Shown here: in pieces, positions 1 to 7,153 of the stretch | Position numbering within the stretch: position 1 is the first letter of the stretch | How the letters are laid out: every line of letters begins with the position of its first letter | NCBI RefSeq assembly: GCF_001047375.1 | Contig: NZ_LFVU01000003.1 | Location: 97,075 to 161,074, forward strand | Length of the DNA: 64,000 nucleotides | DNA from: Clostridium cylindrosporum DSM 605 | GTDB lineage: Bacteria; Bacillota; Clostridia; Clostridiales; Caloramatoraceae | Reading direction: 5' to 3' | Translations under genes and position numbers: made by a program | The notes under the pieces: model-generated | Told to the model about the DNA's origin: nothing | The model's input: the letters and a program-made list of their open reading frames with translations, nothing else | Databases searched by the model: none

Positions 1-58
1 GTTCTTTACTACTAATGTCTATTTGTTTAGCTAGTTCATATATTCTAACCTTTGACAA
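1..58 (-). CDS. infB: Translation initiation factor IF-2, N-terminal end (partial)
   Basis: Only the first 19 codons are inside the window. Reading the minus strand from a TTG at 58 gives MSKVRIYELAKQIDISSKE, the standard IF-2 N-terminal opening (IF2_N helix), and the frame stays open to the window edge. The start overlaps the 3' end of the L7Ae-like gene by 14 bases, as expected for the nusA-ylxR-ylxQ-infB operon. IF-2 is the GTPase that places initiator tRNA on the 30S subunit; none of the GTPase domain is visible here. Confidence 0.85.
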   Translation of the reverse strand, partial: MSKVRIYELAKQIDISSKE

Positions 59-377
59 TACACTCACCCCCATTAATTATGTTAGAAGCTTTATCAGTAA
101 AGGCCTTAGCAAAACCGCTATCTTTAATAGCCAGTATACTCCTTGGAGATTTTCCTATAGCAGCACCTAAATCATACTTGTTTCCAAAGAACACGAAGTT
201 TATTTTTCTGCTACTTGCCATATGTTCGAACTTCTTTTTTGTATTTTCACTTGCATCTTCTGATATTATTAAAAGCTTTACCATGTTCTTTTTTATATCA
301 AGTTCCACAGTATCATCACCTGAAGATAACTTTCCAGCTTTTTGTATAAGTCCTAGAAAACTATATAGCTTATTCAC
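45..377 (-). CDS. L7Ae/L30e-family RNA-binding protein (YlxQ-like)
   Basis: This 110-residue protein has the size and position of YlxQ, the L7Ae-family protein encoded between ylxR and infB in Firmicutes. It starts MNKLYSFLGLIQKAGKL, typical of the family, and contains the glycine- and lysine-rich RNA-facing region (FFGNKYDLGAAIGK, about residues 63-76). The family binds kink-turn RNA; the precise partner in this organism is unknown. The ATG overlaps the end of ylxR and the stop lies inside the start region of infB, so translation is probably coupled. Confidence 0.88.
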   Translation of the reverse strand: MNKLYSFLGLIQKAGKLSSGDDTVELDIKKNMVKLLIISEDASENTKKKFEHMASSRKINFVFFGNKYDLGAAIGKSPRSILAIKDSGFAKAFTDKASNIINGGECIVKG

Positions 378-636
378 TTTGAAGTTCTTTCTTTAAATTT
401 TCATATACTTCAGGTGATATAGGTGATGAAAGCGCTCTTTCAAAACGCTTTGCTTTATAAGCTTTATCAAAACAGTCAATACATTTACAAACATATGATC
501 CACGTCCTGGAGATTTTCCAGTAAGATCTACCTTAATATCGCCATCTTTATTTTTAACGACTCTAACAAGTTCTTTTTTCGGCTTCATTTCTTGACATCC
601 AAGACACATTCTTTCAGGAATTTTCTTTACCTTCAC
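370..636 (-). CDS. ylxR: YlxR family RNA-binding protein (RnpM)
   Basis: This 88-residue protein has the YlxR signature: the PERMCLGC motif near the N-terminus and GRGSYVC at about residues 44-50, followed by a basic helix (KAKRFERAL). In Bacillus subtilis the homologue binds RNase P RNA and was renamed RnpM. The likely start is the GTG at 636, which overlaps the nusA stop as TAGTG, so expression is translationally coupled to nusA. The usual ATG start is absent. Confidence 0.9.
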   Translation of the reverse strand: MKVKKIPERMCLGCQEMKPKKELVRVVKNKDGDIKVDLTGKSPGRGSYVCKCIDCFDKAYKAKRFERALSSPISPEVYENLKKELQSE

Positions 637-1784
637 TATGCATCCTCTCCTTCAATTGCATCAGTTGAAATTTCAACAGTATTTTCTTCTATAACAGTAT
701 CTTCTACTATATCACCAGAAGGTATAATATCTACTTCTTCTTCAATAGCTGCAGCTTGAGATTCACTTTTAATGTCAATTTTCCATCCAGTAAGTTTTGC
801 TGATAGTCTAGCATTTTGTCCTTCTTTTCCTATTGCTAGTGAAAGTTGATAGTCAGGAACTACAACCTTAGCACTTTTTTCGTCTTCGTTAATTTTAACA
901 CTTACAACCTTTGAAGGGCTTAGTGCATTAGCAATAAACTCAGCAGGTTCCTTGCTCCACTTAACAATGTCAATTTTTTCTCCCTTTAGCTCTGAAACTA
1001 TACTTTGAACTCTCATTCCACTTGGTCCAACACATGCTCCTGTTGCATCAACATTTTCATCCTTTGAATAAACTGCAATCTTTGTTCTTGAACCAGCTTC
1101 TCTAGCAATGCTTTTGATTTCTACTGTTCCATCAAATATTTCAGGAACTTCCATTTCAAATAATCTCTTTATAATTCCAGGATGTGTTCTTGAAATTGAG
1201 ATATTTGGTCCCTTTGAAGTCTTTTTAACTTCAACAACATAAAACTTAAGAATATCTCCATGCTTATATACTTCGTTTGGCATTTGTTCTGTTGGAGTTA
1301 AGAAAGTTTCTAATCTTCCAATATCTACAAGGATATTTTGTTTTTCCTTCTTTTGTACTATACCTGTAATTATATCATTTTCTTTCTCAACAAGTTCTTT
1401 ATATATAACGTCTCTTTCAGCTTCTTTAATTTCTTGAATAACTCTTTGTCTAGCATTTTGTGCTGCAACCCTACCAAATTCTCTTGGATTAACTTCAACA
1501 TCAACTACGTCATCAAGCTCATATGTAAGGTTTACTGCCTTTGCATCCTCAAGACTTATTTCAAGTAGATTATCATAAACATCCTCTACTACTTTCTTTT
1601 GTGCGTACACGTGAGTTTCTCCAGTTTCTTTGTTTATAGTAACCTTAGCATTTTGAGATGTGCCATAGTTTTTCTTATATGCTGAAATAAGAGATGATTC
1701 TAGTGATTCAAATATAATCTCTTGATCAATTCCCTTTAGGTTTGCTATTTCAATTAGTGAGTCTATAAACTCATTGTTAATCAT
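636..1784 (-). CDS. nusA: Transcription termination/antitermination protein NusA
   Basis: This 382-residue NusA has an RNA-polymerase-binding N-terminal domain (about 1-135), an S1 domain (about 136-200), KH1 with GPSGMR at 253-258, KH2 with IGKEGQN at 318-324, and an acidic C-terminal tail. It lacks the extra C-terminal repeats of the E. coli protein, as is normal in Firmicutes. NusA modulates pausing, intrinsic termination and antitermination. GGGAGG lies 9 bases upstream of the ATG. The gene is second in the rimP-nusA-ylxR-ylxQ-infB operon. Confidence 0.96.
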   Translation of the reverse strand: MINNEFIDSLIEIANLKGIDQEIIFESLESSLISAYKKNYGTSQNAKVTINKETGETHVYAQKKVVEDVYDNLLEISLEDAKAVNLTYELDDVVDVEVNPREFGRVAAQNARQRVIQEIKEAERDVIYKELVEKENDIITGIVQKKEKQNILVDIGRLETFLTPTEQMPNEVYKHGDILKFYVVEVKKTSKGPNISISRTHPGIIKRLFEMEVPEIFDGTVEIKSIAREAGSRTKIAVYSKDENVDATGACVGPSGMRVQSIVSELKGEKIDIVKWSKEPAEFIANALSPSKVVSVKINEDEKSAKVVVPDYQLSLAIGKEGQNARLSAKLTGWKIDIKSESQAAAIEEEVDIIPSGDIVEDTVIEENTVEISTDAIEGEDA

Positions 1785-1805
1785 TTCTAAATTCCTCCCA
1801 AAATT

Positions 1806-2270
1806 CTAAAAATCATTTAATCGTACAGAAGCTACAATATCTTTATCTATTTCTATATCAGTGTTATTAACAGTAACTATAATCTTACTTTCTACAAGTC
1901 CTTTTAATATACCTTCCATAACTTTCTTTTCCATAAAAGGCTTGTAGAATTTAATTTTAATTTTTTTACCTGAGTATTTAATAAAATCAGTATCTTTCTT
2001 TAGTGGTCTATCAAGTCCTGGAGATGAAACTTCAAGATAGTAAGATTCTTCAATAGGATCTACTTCATCAAGTTTAGCACTTAAAGCTCTACTTACTGTC
2101 GTACAGTCATCAATATTGATGCCATCACTATTATCACTATCTATATAAAATCTAAGATACCATTCACCGGATTCTTTTATAAATTCTATGTCAACTAGTT
2201 CATATCCTAAACCTTCTACCAATGGAGAAGCAAATTCTTCAATAGTTAATTCTATGTTTTTCTTACTCAT
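1806..2270 (-). CDS. rimP: Ribosome maturation factor RimP
   Basis: This 154-residue protein matches RimP, which helps mature the 30S subunit. Recognisable elements are the N-terminal LVEGLGYELVDIEF strand region, YLEVSSPGLDRPLK (about residues 78-91) and a C-terminal SH3-like half. It is the first gene of the nusA operon. A good sigma-A promoter and a strong leader hairpin lie 70-150 bases upstream. Confidence 0.95.
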   Translation of the reverse strand: MSKKNIELTIEEFASPLVEGLGYELVDIEFIKESGEWYLRFYIDSDNSDGINIDDCTTVSRALSAKLDEVDPIEESYYLEVSSPGLDRPLKKDTDFIKYSGKKIKIKFYKPFMEKKVMEGILKGLVESKIIVTVNNTDIEIDKDIVASVRLNDF

Positions 2271-2340
2271 TTCCGCCCTCCTATCTCTTTTTTGTATTAT
2301 TTGTATAAAAGTACATCACTTATGCATGAAAGCATAAATT

Positions 2341-2364
2341 AAAGAGTGGGTTTCCCCACTCTTT
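2341..2364 (-). promoter_or_regulatory. Leader hairpin with GAAA tetraloop in the rimP-nusA 5' UTR
   Basis: Read on the minus strand this is a perfect 10-bp stem (AAAGAGTGGG with CCCACTCTTT) closed by a GAAA loop. It lies downstream of the rimP promoter and 71 bases before the rimP ATG. Only a weak U-run follows (CTCTTTAATTTATG), so it may be an attenuator, a leaky terminator or a stabilising leader element. Autoregulation through the leader is known for the E. coli nusA operon; a link here is inference. Confidence 0.55.
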
Positions 2365-2392
2365 AAAACTAAGTTATATGTTATTTATTATC

Positions 2393-2421
2393 ATTATAAC
2401 ACTTGTTATATTATATTTCAA
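2393..2421 (-). promoter_or_regulatory. Sigma-A promoter of the rimP-nusA-infB operon
   Basis: On the minus strand TTGAAA (2416-2421) and TATAAT (2393-2398) are separated by exactly 17 bases, a near-consensus vegetative promoter. Transcription would begin near 2386 and run through the leader hairpin into rimP. The -35 box lies inside the 20-bp sequence repeated at the 3' end of polC. Confidence 0.75.
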
Positions 2422-2426
2422 GTTAA
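2407..2426 (+). repeat. Left copy of 20-bp direct repeat (possible att site)
   Basis: TATATTATATTTCAAGTTAA here matches 7237-7256 at 19 of 20 positions. The other copy ends in the last bases of polC. The pair encloses the accessory genes and a decayed integrase, so it may be attL/attR of an old insertion. Both copies are very AT-rich, so chance similarity cannot be excluded. Confidence 0.35.
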
Positions 2427-2539
2427 GGTATAATAGGCTTCTAATCTATTTTAACCTACTCCCTACAAGCGATGGTATTAAAAGCTCGTAGAGATTTTTA
2501 TTTGCACTTATAGTTTTTATCTTTTGCCCTGTTATTTTT

Positions 2540-3463
2540 TTATATACTTACTGTTGGTTCAAGTATTGTCAATGTATTGTTATAAGTGTTAAGGTTAGCC
2601 TTTGCACCTATAGGTATAGCCATCTTGTATCTACCATGCCCTGATGCTAAATTTGTCATAAGAGGTTTATTCAATGGCACCATAACTTGATTAATTAAAT
2701 CTTCATATGACTTATTATATGCAATCTCACAATTCGTACATTCACCCATAATAATCCCTGCACATTCCTTAAATTTACCTGCTAATATTAGATGGTTTAT
2801 ATACCTGTAAACTGTATTAATAGGCTCATGGACTTCTTCTATTAATATTATCTTTCCTCTAGTATCAATTTCAAATGGAGTGCCAAGATTATCTACAAAA
2901 GATGTAAGGTTACCCCCTATTATACTTCCCGTTACATTTCCGGGGACTCTGCTTATTAGAGGTACTCCAGGAGGATTTTCAAGCTTCCTTGGTGAGGTAA
3001 GTGTAGACGTCGCAGTGAAAAATTGATTAAAGTTGTATGCAGGAGTAGTCGACCTAAAGTCTATTAAAAGAAGACTATGAAAAGTAATTAAGTTAGCCCA
3101 CATATACAAAACATTTAATAAAATTGTTATATCACTATACCCTGTGACAATTTTAGGATTCTGTGCGATAACAGAGTAATCAAGATATGGTATAATACCT
3201 GCAACGCCTACTCCACCCCTCGAGGGTATAATAGCCTTCACCTCAGGGTTTTTAAACATTTCCATCAAATCAGAGGCTCTCTGTTCTTCTGTTGCTGCAA
3301 TATATCCACTAGAAGAATATACGTATTTCCCTAGAACTACATTAAACCCCATATTCTTAAGAGTCTGTATACCTACATTAATGACATTCGCAGATAATGG
3401 ACTCCCTAAAGTAACTATTCCGATCGTATCTCCTGCACGTAAAATTTGTGGTCTCGTTGCCAT
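2540..3463 (-). CDS. S66 family peptidase (LD-carboxypeptidase / MccF-like)
   Basis: The protein shows the S66 serine-peptidase triad: nucleophile in GYSDIT (Ser110), Glu in LIEEVHEP (about Glu210) and His in SGHGRYKMAIPIG (about His276). The PSRGGVG motif of the family is at about 81-87. Family members cleave L-D peptide bonds in muropeptides (LdcA, YkfA) or inactivate microcin-C-type nucleotide peptides (MccF). There is no signal peptide, so it acts in the cytoplasm. The ATG at 3463 is preferred over the one at 3469, because AGAAGGTG lies 7 bases before it. Sequence cannot separate a recycling from an immunity role. Confidence 0.85.
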   Translation of the reverse strand: MATRPQILRAGDTIGIVTLGSPLSANVINVGIQTLKNMGFNVVLGKYVYSSSGYIAATEEQRASDLMEMFKNPEVKAIIPSRGGVGVAGIIPYLDYSVIAQNPKIVTGYSDITILLNVLYMWANLITFHSLLLIDFRSTTPAYNFNQFFTATSTLTSPRKLENPPGVPLISRVPGNVTGSIIGGNLTSFVDNLGTPFEIDTRGKIILIEEVHEPINTVYRYINHLILAGKFKECAGIIMGECTNCEIAYNKSYEDLINQVMVPLNKPLMTNLASGHGRYKMAIPIGAKANLNTYNNTLTILEPTVSI

Positions 3464-3761
3464 ACTCATTCACCTTCTAAATAAATTAATAATATATAAT
3501 CTTACAATTCCGTAAAAACTACTTCTTGTCGTTATTTATATCCATAATCTCCCCACGGGCAAGAAGTTTAAATCTCCAGAATTACTAAAATTTCGTTTCA
3601 TTATTACTAATATATTATATAAAGGTACTCATTGTTACTTACATTCATTATATAAATTCATCTCTTTTTAAACACCTTATTATTCGCTATGAGCCAGGTA
3701 TTAAATTTAACTTCCATATTTTTATGTCGCTTATATACTCAAGCTAGGGCATTAAACAAAT
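3464..3761. other. AT-rich intergenic stretch, no gene
   Basis: About 300 bases separate the S66 peptidase from the next gene. A spaced inverted repeat (CTTCTTG at about 3521, CAAGAAG at about 3560) could form a leader stem for the peptidase. A possible 8-codon ORF with a GGGGAG ribosome site lies inside its loop. No RNA family or promoter is convincing. Confidence 0.4.
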
Positions 3762-3790
3762 AATTAAGAACCCCTATGGAGTTCTTAATT
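3762..3790 (-). terminator. Terminator of the 91-aa coiled-coil gene
   Basis: A 10-bp stem AATTAAGAAC/GTTCTTAATT overlaps the stop codon of the minus-strand gene. It is followed on that strand by TTCTTAATTATTTG, giving a moderate U-rich tail. Confidence 0.7.
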
Positions 3791-4060
3791 ACATCTTTTA
3801 ATTGAATTCAACTCATCTACTATAGCTTCTACTCTAGCTATATCATTATGTAAGGAGTCAATATTTTTATTTATTCCTTCTTTAAGATTTTCATATTCAG
3901 ATTCAAATACACCGTCCTTGTATAAGTCCTTTAATTTATATTTTACTTCATATTTTTCTTTTAGTACTCTCTGTGTATTTAAATTAGATTTAAACTGCTT
4001 TAATTCCTCTATAGCTTCAGTAATTAGTTCATCTATTGCTTCATTTCTAATATCAGTCAT
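3785..4060 (-). CDS. Small predicted coiled-coil protein, function unknown
   Basis: This 91-residue acidic and lysine-rich protein is predicted to be almost wholly helical with heptad-like spacing (for example EAIDELITEAIEELKQF near the N-terminus and a second helix from about residue 60). No catalytic motif, signal peptide or membrane segment is visible. A clear GGAG lies 8 bases before the ATG and a terminator overlaps its end, so it is probably a real monocistronic gene. It lies in the polC-rimP insert, which suggests an accessory role. I do not recognise the family. Confidence 0.65.
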   Translation of the reverse strand: MTDIRNEAIDELITEAIEELKQFKSNLNTQRVLKEKYEVKYKLKDLYKDGVFESEYENLKEGINKNIDSLHNDIARVEAIVDELNSIKRCN

Positions 4061-4255
4061 TTACATCACTCCTTCTTCATAGCATACATCTACAAGAAAG
4101 AAGATATTCATTCCAAATATTACAAACTAATTTACTTGCCTAGTAGTCTTATTTTTATTTCTTTCTGTGTTTTATTTTCTATTATATTTATTTTGTTTAT
4201 CAATTATGATATTATCTATTATGTTATTAAATTAATCATAACGTTATCTCAGTAG

Positions 4256-4317
4256 AAAAAGCACCTATAATCAATTAGTAAGGAGCGAATCATTCACCTA
4301 GCTATAAGTGCTTTTTT
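4256..4317. terminator. Long inverted repeat with T-runs on both strands
   Basis: AAAAAGCACCTATA on the left pairs with TATAAGTGCTTTTTT on the right, with one mismatch, across a 33-base insert. Each strand ends in a run of five or six U. It could be a bidirectional terminator or a small structured RNA; no gene ends close on the plus strand. Confidence 0.5.
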
Positions 4318-4514
4318 GTATTTTACATGTTGGAATGAACAGATCCGACACCTGCATATATAGTGTGTAGATTAAACTCATTTATTTTAACTTATAAATA
4401 AAAATATATTTGTACCTCCATAATGATTATCATATGCTAATGTGTACGTATGCCTATACTTACCTCTTCTCAATTTATTAGATTCGACTACACATTGTCC
4501 TTATTTTGTGACAT

Positions 4515-4555
4515 AAAAAATATCATAGAATTCAATCTGAATAATACGGTATCTT
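4515..4555 (-). terminator. Terminator downstream of the 69-aa peptide gene
   Basis: On the minus strand an imperfect long stem (GATACCGTATTATTCA against TGAATTCTATGATAT) is followed by TTTTTT. Its sequence is related to the terminator at 5127-5165, which follows the nuclease gene, so the two ends appear to share ancestry. Confidence 0.55.
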
Positions 4556-4646
4556 TATTAAATATTTACTTTATCATTAAGTCATGCAATAAACATGTTA
4601 TGATTTAGACATGATATTAGGGCCTTTTGACAAAAATAAACTTACC

Positions 4647-4856
4647 TCACCCAACAGGGAAATACCCCTCTTTCTTATCACCAATAAGTGATGCTTCTAT
4701 TTGCTTTTGAGTCTCGGTGGAAACAGTAATTGACACGTCACCCGAAGAACCTTCTTGTGATATGTACTTACTTCCAATAGAAGAAGCAAATATACCAAGT
4801 GCGATTAAAGCACCCGCACCTACGGACACCTTTTTAAAAGTATTAATTTTAGCCAT
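4647..4856 (-). CDS. 69-residue peptide with a single N-terminal hydrophobic segment
   Basis: The peptide has a basic start (MAKINTFKK), a hydrophobic segment at about 10-27 (VSVGAGALIALGIFASSI), then a polar tail of about 40 residues ending GYFPVG. It has a near-ideal GGGAGG site 8 bases before the ATG, so expression is credible. The pattern fits either a membrane-anchored small protein or an exported peptide precursor, such as a bacteriocin-like or signalling peptide; no double-glycine leader or cysteine is present. I do not recognise the family. It has its own terminator and lies in the accessory insert beside the nuclease-like gene. Confidence 0.65.
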   Translation of the reverse strand: MAKINTFKKVSVGAGALIALGIFASSIGSKYISQEGSSGDVSITVSTETQKQIEASLIGDKKEGYFPVG

Positions 4857-5126
4857 TTATTCATCCTCCCTTTTTATTTAGATAAATTTAACGTTATTAA
4901 TAAATACTCTAACAAAATACATATCTGATGTTACTATAATATATTTATGAATAGACTAATATACATAATAAAACAAATAAGAATTAACTCATTATACTCA
5001 TATTGTATCTTACCTATCTATATATTATCATGCTAGTATAATTTGGAAAATAATTCAACTTTAAATACCGTATTATTAATTTTTCAAAGAACCTATTTAC
5101 TTCACAATATAAACATTTTATGTAAT
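4857..5126. other. AT-rich intergenic stretch with a partial hairpin repeat
   Basis: There is no gene. At 5063-5080 the sequence AAATACCGTATTATTAAT repeats one arm of the hairpins at 4515-4555 and 5127-5165. The promoter of the 69-aa gene should lie near 4880-4960, but no strong match was found. Confidence 0.45.
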
Positions 5127-5165
5127 AAAAAATACCGCTTATTCAATTTGAATAATACGGTATTT
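5127..5165. terminator. Terminator downstream of the PD-(D/E)XK gene
   Basis: A nearly symmetrical stem pairs AAAATACCG-TTATTC with GAATAA-CGGTATTTT around a short AATTT loop. On the minus strand it is followed by a U-run (GGTATTTTTTATTAC). It lies 88 bases past the nuclease gene stop and is related to the hairpin at 4515-4555. Confidence 0.65.
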
Positions 5166-5252
5166 TAAAAAATTATTTACTATGTAATTAAAACATGAGA
5201 AGTAAGATACAATTGATTAAATCAATTAAATAAATTGGAATTTGTATTTCAA

Positions 5253-6824
5253 TTACTTGTAATTTTGCAAACACTCTTTATACTTTTTCACATATTTTCT
5301 ATCAAACTGTTGAGTGTAAGCTGTTATATGCAGTTCATCACCTTTAATTTCTATTTCTCTATTACCATGCTCTTTATAGAAACCAAACACATCTAATTCA
5401 TCTACAGCTGAAATAAGTTTGTGATTTATTTGCCTAAAATTAAGATATCCGAGAAACTCCTCGTAAGAGTCGCATTCCTGTGTAATAATATCAAAATCAT
5501 AAATATTTACAACATATGGAACTATGTTAACGACCTTATCAATCTCAACATACTTTGTAATTTCTGAAGGAATAATGCCAAAATTCTCGGCAGTTACACA
5601 AATAATATATTTCACTGCAGTATCATCAATATGAACCTCCTGCTCTGTTCCGTCAACACATTCTATAAATGCTTTCCCATCCTGTACTCGCTTTATTGAA
5701 CGAACTCCTTGGGCATACGCCGTGCCAATTGCTTTATACACATCCTTTTTAATATCATCATTTATTCCTTTTAACGCATTAAGTGTTAGAAGTTTACTTT
5801 TACACTCACAAAAAAGTGTTCCTTCTGGCATACATACAGTTACATCTGCTTCGCCATCTTCATCTGTATATTTTAGCGATCTGAGTATAGTTTCTTTGTT
5901 AACTATTCGTTCAAAATACAATTGAGTTAAATCCTCTACAACATTACCCCTATTTTTGCTATATATTCCTACCACTTTTTTATCAAAAATTTTCTCAGCT
6001 ATAAAAGTATAGTGAAAAAGCTTTGGTAAATTCATTAATGATGAAAATAGCAATGGCATGTATATATATTCTCCAAAGTCAACAAATGGCTTTGATATCA
6101 AAACTTTAAATTCCGCTAAATCTACTTTTTTGTAATCTCCTGCAAAAGCCTTAACACTTAAATAATCGCAAATATAATCTACTTCTTTTGAACCAATAGC
6201 ACTTCGCAAATTCTTTTTATTTATTCTGAAAATATATCCTTCTTTTATACTCGGCAATTGCGGTTTTATTCTTCCACAAAATGCTTTTATCATATTTTGA
6301 ATTTTATATTTTTCTGAATAAGCTCTTACTACTCTAACTCCATATGTATGAAAAATATATAAGATCATCTTTTTGCATGAAGTAAAAGAAAATCCCAACT
6401 TAGCTTTTATTTCATGATCTAATGGAGAATATAAGTTTTCTGCAAAACTAATAAGTTGATGAATATATCCGTCTCCACGAAATGCCATATTTTTTACTTT
6501 CATATGTTGTGCTTGTAAAAATGCCTCTTTCTCTTCATCTGTTGCATTTACCATCTTTAGTGCTTCAGTAAATAATTCTTCAATATTCGGAGTAAAAGCC
6601 TCTTTACAATACTTTTCTAATTTAAGATAATCGTCCCATTCAAATGGCTCATTTCCACTCTCTTTACATGCGAATAACGCATTAGTTACAAAATACTCAG
6701 ATGCAGATATTAGTGAGTCTACACCCTGACCATATAGCAGCATCTGCATTTCGATTATTCCAGACAGAACATCTTCCAATGAGTATTTTGATAAAAATCC
6801 CACTACTTCATCTGTTTTGCTCAT
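5253..6824 (-). CDS. Uncharacterised PD-(D/E)XK nuclease-fold protein
   Basis: This large soluble protein (523 residues from the preferred ATG) has a helical N-terminal two thirds that I cannot assign. Its C-terminal third has a PD-(D/E)XK core: helix Glu in GNVVEDL (about residue 297), then GEADVTV (Asp about 327) and LFCECKSK (Glu about 340, Lys about 342). A helix with a trailing AYAQG, typical of the fold, follows. This layout matches restriction-type, Mrr- or NERD-like nucleases, but the surrounding sequence matches no family I know. The ATG at 6824 is preferred because TTGAGGG precedes it by 6-7 bases; an upstream TTG at 6869 has no ribosome site. Its place beside an integrase relic makes a defence or element-maintenance role plausible but unproven. 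Confidence 0.75.
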   Translation of the reverse strand: MSKTDEVVGFLSKYSLEDVLSGIIEMQMLLYGQGVDSLISASEYFVTNALFACKESGNEPFEWDDYLKLEKYCKEAFTPNIEELFTEALKMVNATDEEKEAFLQAQHMKVKNMAFRGDGYIHQLISFAENLYSPLDHEIKAKLGFSFTSCKKMILYIFHTYGVRVVRAYSEKYKIQNMIKAFCGRIKPQLPSIKEGYIFRINKKNLRSAIGSKEVDYICDYLSVKAFAGDYKKVDLAEFKVLISKPFVDFGEYIYMPLLFSSLMNLPKLFHYTFIAEKIFDKKVVGIYSKNRGNVVEDLTQLYFERIVNKETILRSLKYTDEDGEADVTVCMPEGTLFCECKSKLLTLNALKGINDDIKKDVYKAIGTAYAQGVRSIKRVQDGKAFIECVDGTEQEVHIDDTAVKYIICVTAENFGIIPSEITKYVEIDKVVNIVPYVVNIYDFDIITQECDSYEEFLGYLNFRQINHKLISAVDELDVFGFYKEHGNREIEIKGDELHITAYTQQFDRKYVKKYKECLQNYK

Positions 6825-7019
6825 TTTAGCCCTCAACCTACCTTCACGCAAATTCCTATTTGTCTGCAAATTATATAAATAAAATTCACCCCATGTTCTC
6901 TTGTATACTTTACCATATTACCATATTCCAATAATAAATAATTAATTAACTCTCTAGCTTCCGTAATAGAACAATCACTTATGCTAATTTTTTCTCTTTT
7001 ACTTATATATCAATCTAGA
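6825..7019. other. AT-rich stretch upstream of the nuclease gene
   Basis: There is no gene. It should contain the promoter of the nuclease-like gene, but no consensus -35/-10 pair stands out. It may also hold further decayed recombinase sequence that can no longer be read. Confidence 0.4.
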
Positions 7020-7021
7020 GC

Positions 7022-7153
7022 TTTAAAGACGCAACAAGATTGTTTTAAGTTAATATTCAACTTAATTTACTAGGTGACTCCGACATAAAAATAACCACCA
7101 ATATTTATACACATGTGTTACCAAATGAAAAAATATCAGCGGTTAAAAAATAA
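7022..7153 (+). pseudogene. Decayed C-terminal fragment of a tyrosine recombinase/integrase
   Basis: From 7070 the plus strand reads LGDSDIKITTNIYTHVLP and ends at a TAA (7151-7153). This is the C-terminal signature of phage-type integrases: normally LGHSDI..T, then the catalytic Tyr in NIYTHV. Upstream in the same frame, DATRLF, an in-frame stop at 7046-7048 and VNI recall the usual HATRLFE.GVNI..V..LLGHS, with lost bases. The catalytic His position of LGHS is now Asp, and the N-terminal two thirds are gone. It cannot be functional. It lies 84 bases from the repeat at the polC end, where an integrase gene would sit relative to its att site. Confidence 0.75.

Larger units (their letters stand above)
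4061..4646. other. AT-rich gap with hairpins and possible gene debris
   Basis: No intact gene is visible. The stretch holds a large inverted repeat at 4256-4317, an imperfect terminator at 4515-4555, and a 37-codon minus-strand open stretch (4387-4500) with protein-like composition but no start codon. The last may be a decayed gene end. Base composition is even more AT-rich than the neighbouring genes. Confidence 0.45.

Noticed and set aside
52..396. Plus-strand open frame of 114 codons opposite the L7Ae/YlxR genes
   Set aside because: It is the antisense of well-recognised genes, with no ribosome site and an unlikely composition.
3525..3560. Eight-codon leader ORF (MDINNDKK) with GGGGAG site before the S66 peptidase
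   Set aside because: It is too short and has no attenuator structure around it; such ORFs arise by chance in AT-rich spacer.
4387..4500. A 37-codon minus-strand open stretch (…RRGKYRHTYTLAYDNHYGG…) downstream of the 69-aa peptide gene
   Set aside because: It has protein-like composition but no usable start codon or ribosome site, and it lies past the peptide gene's terminator. It is too short to call more than possible debris.
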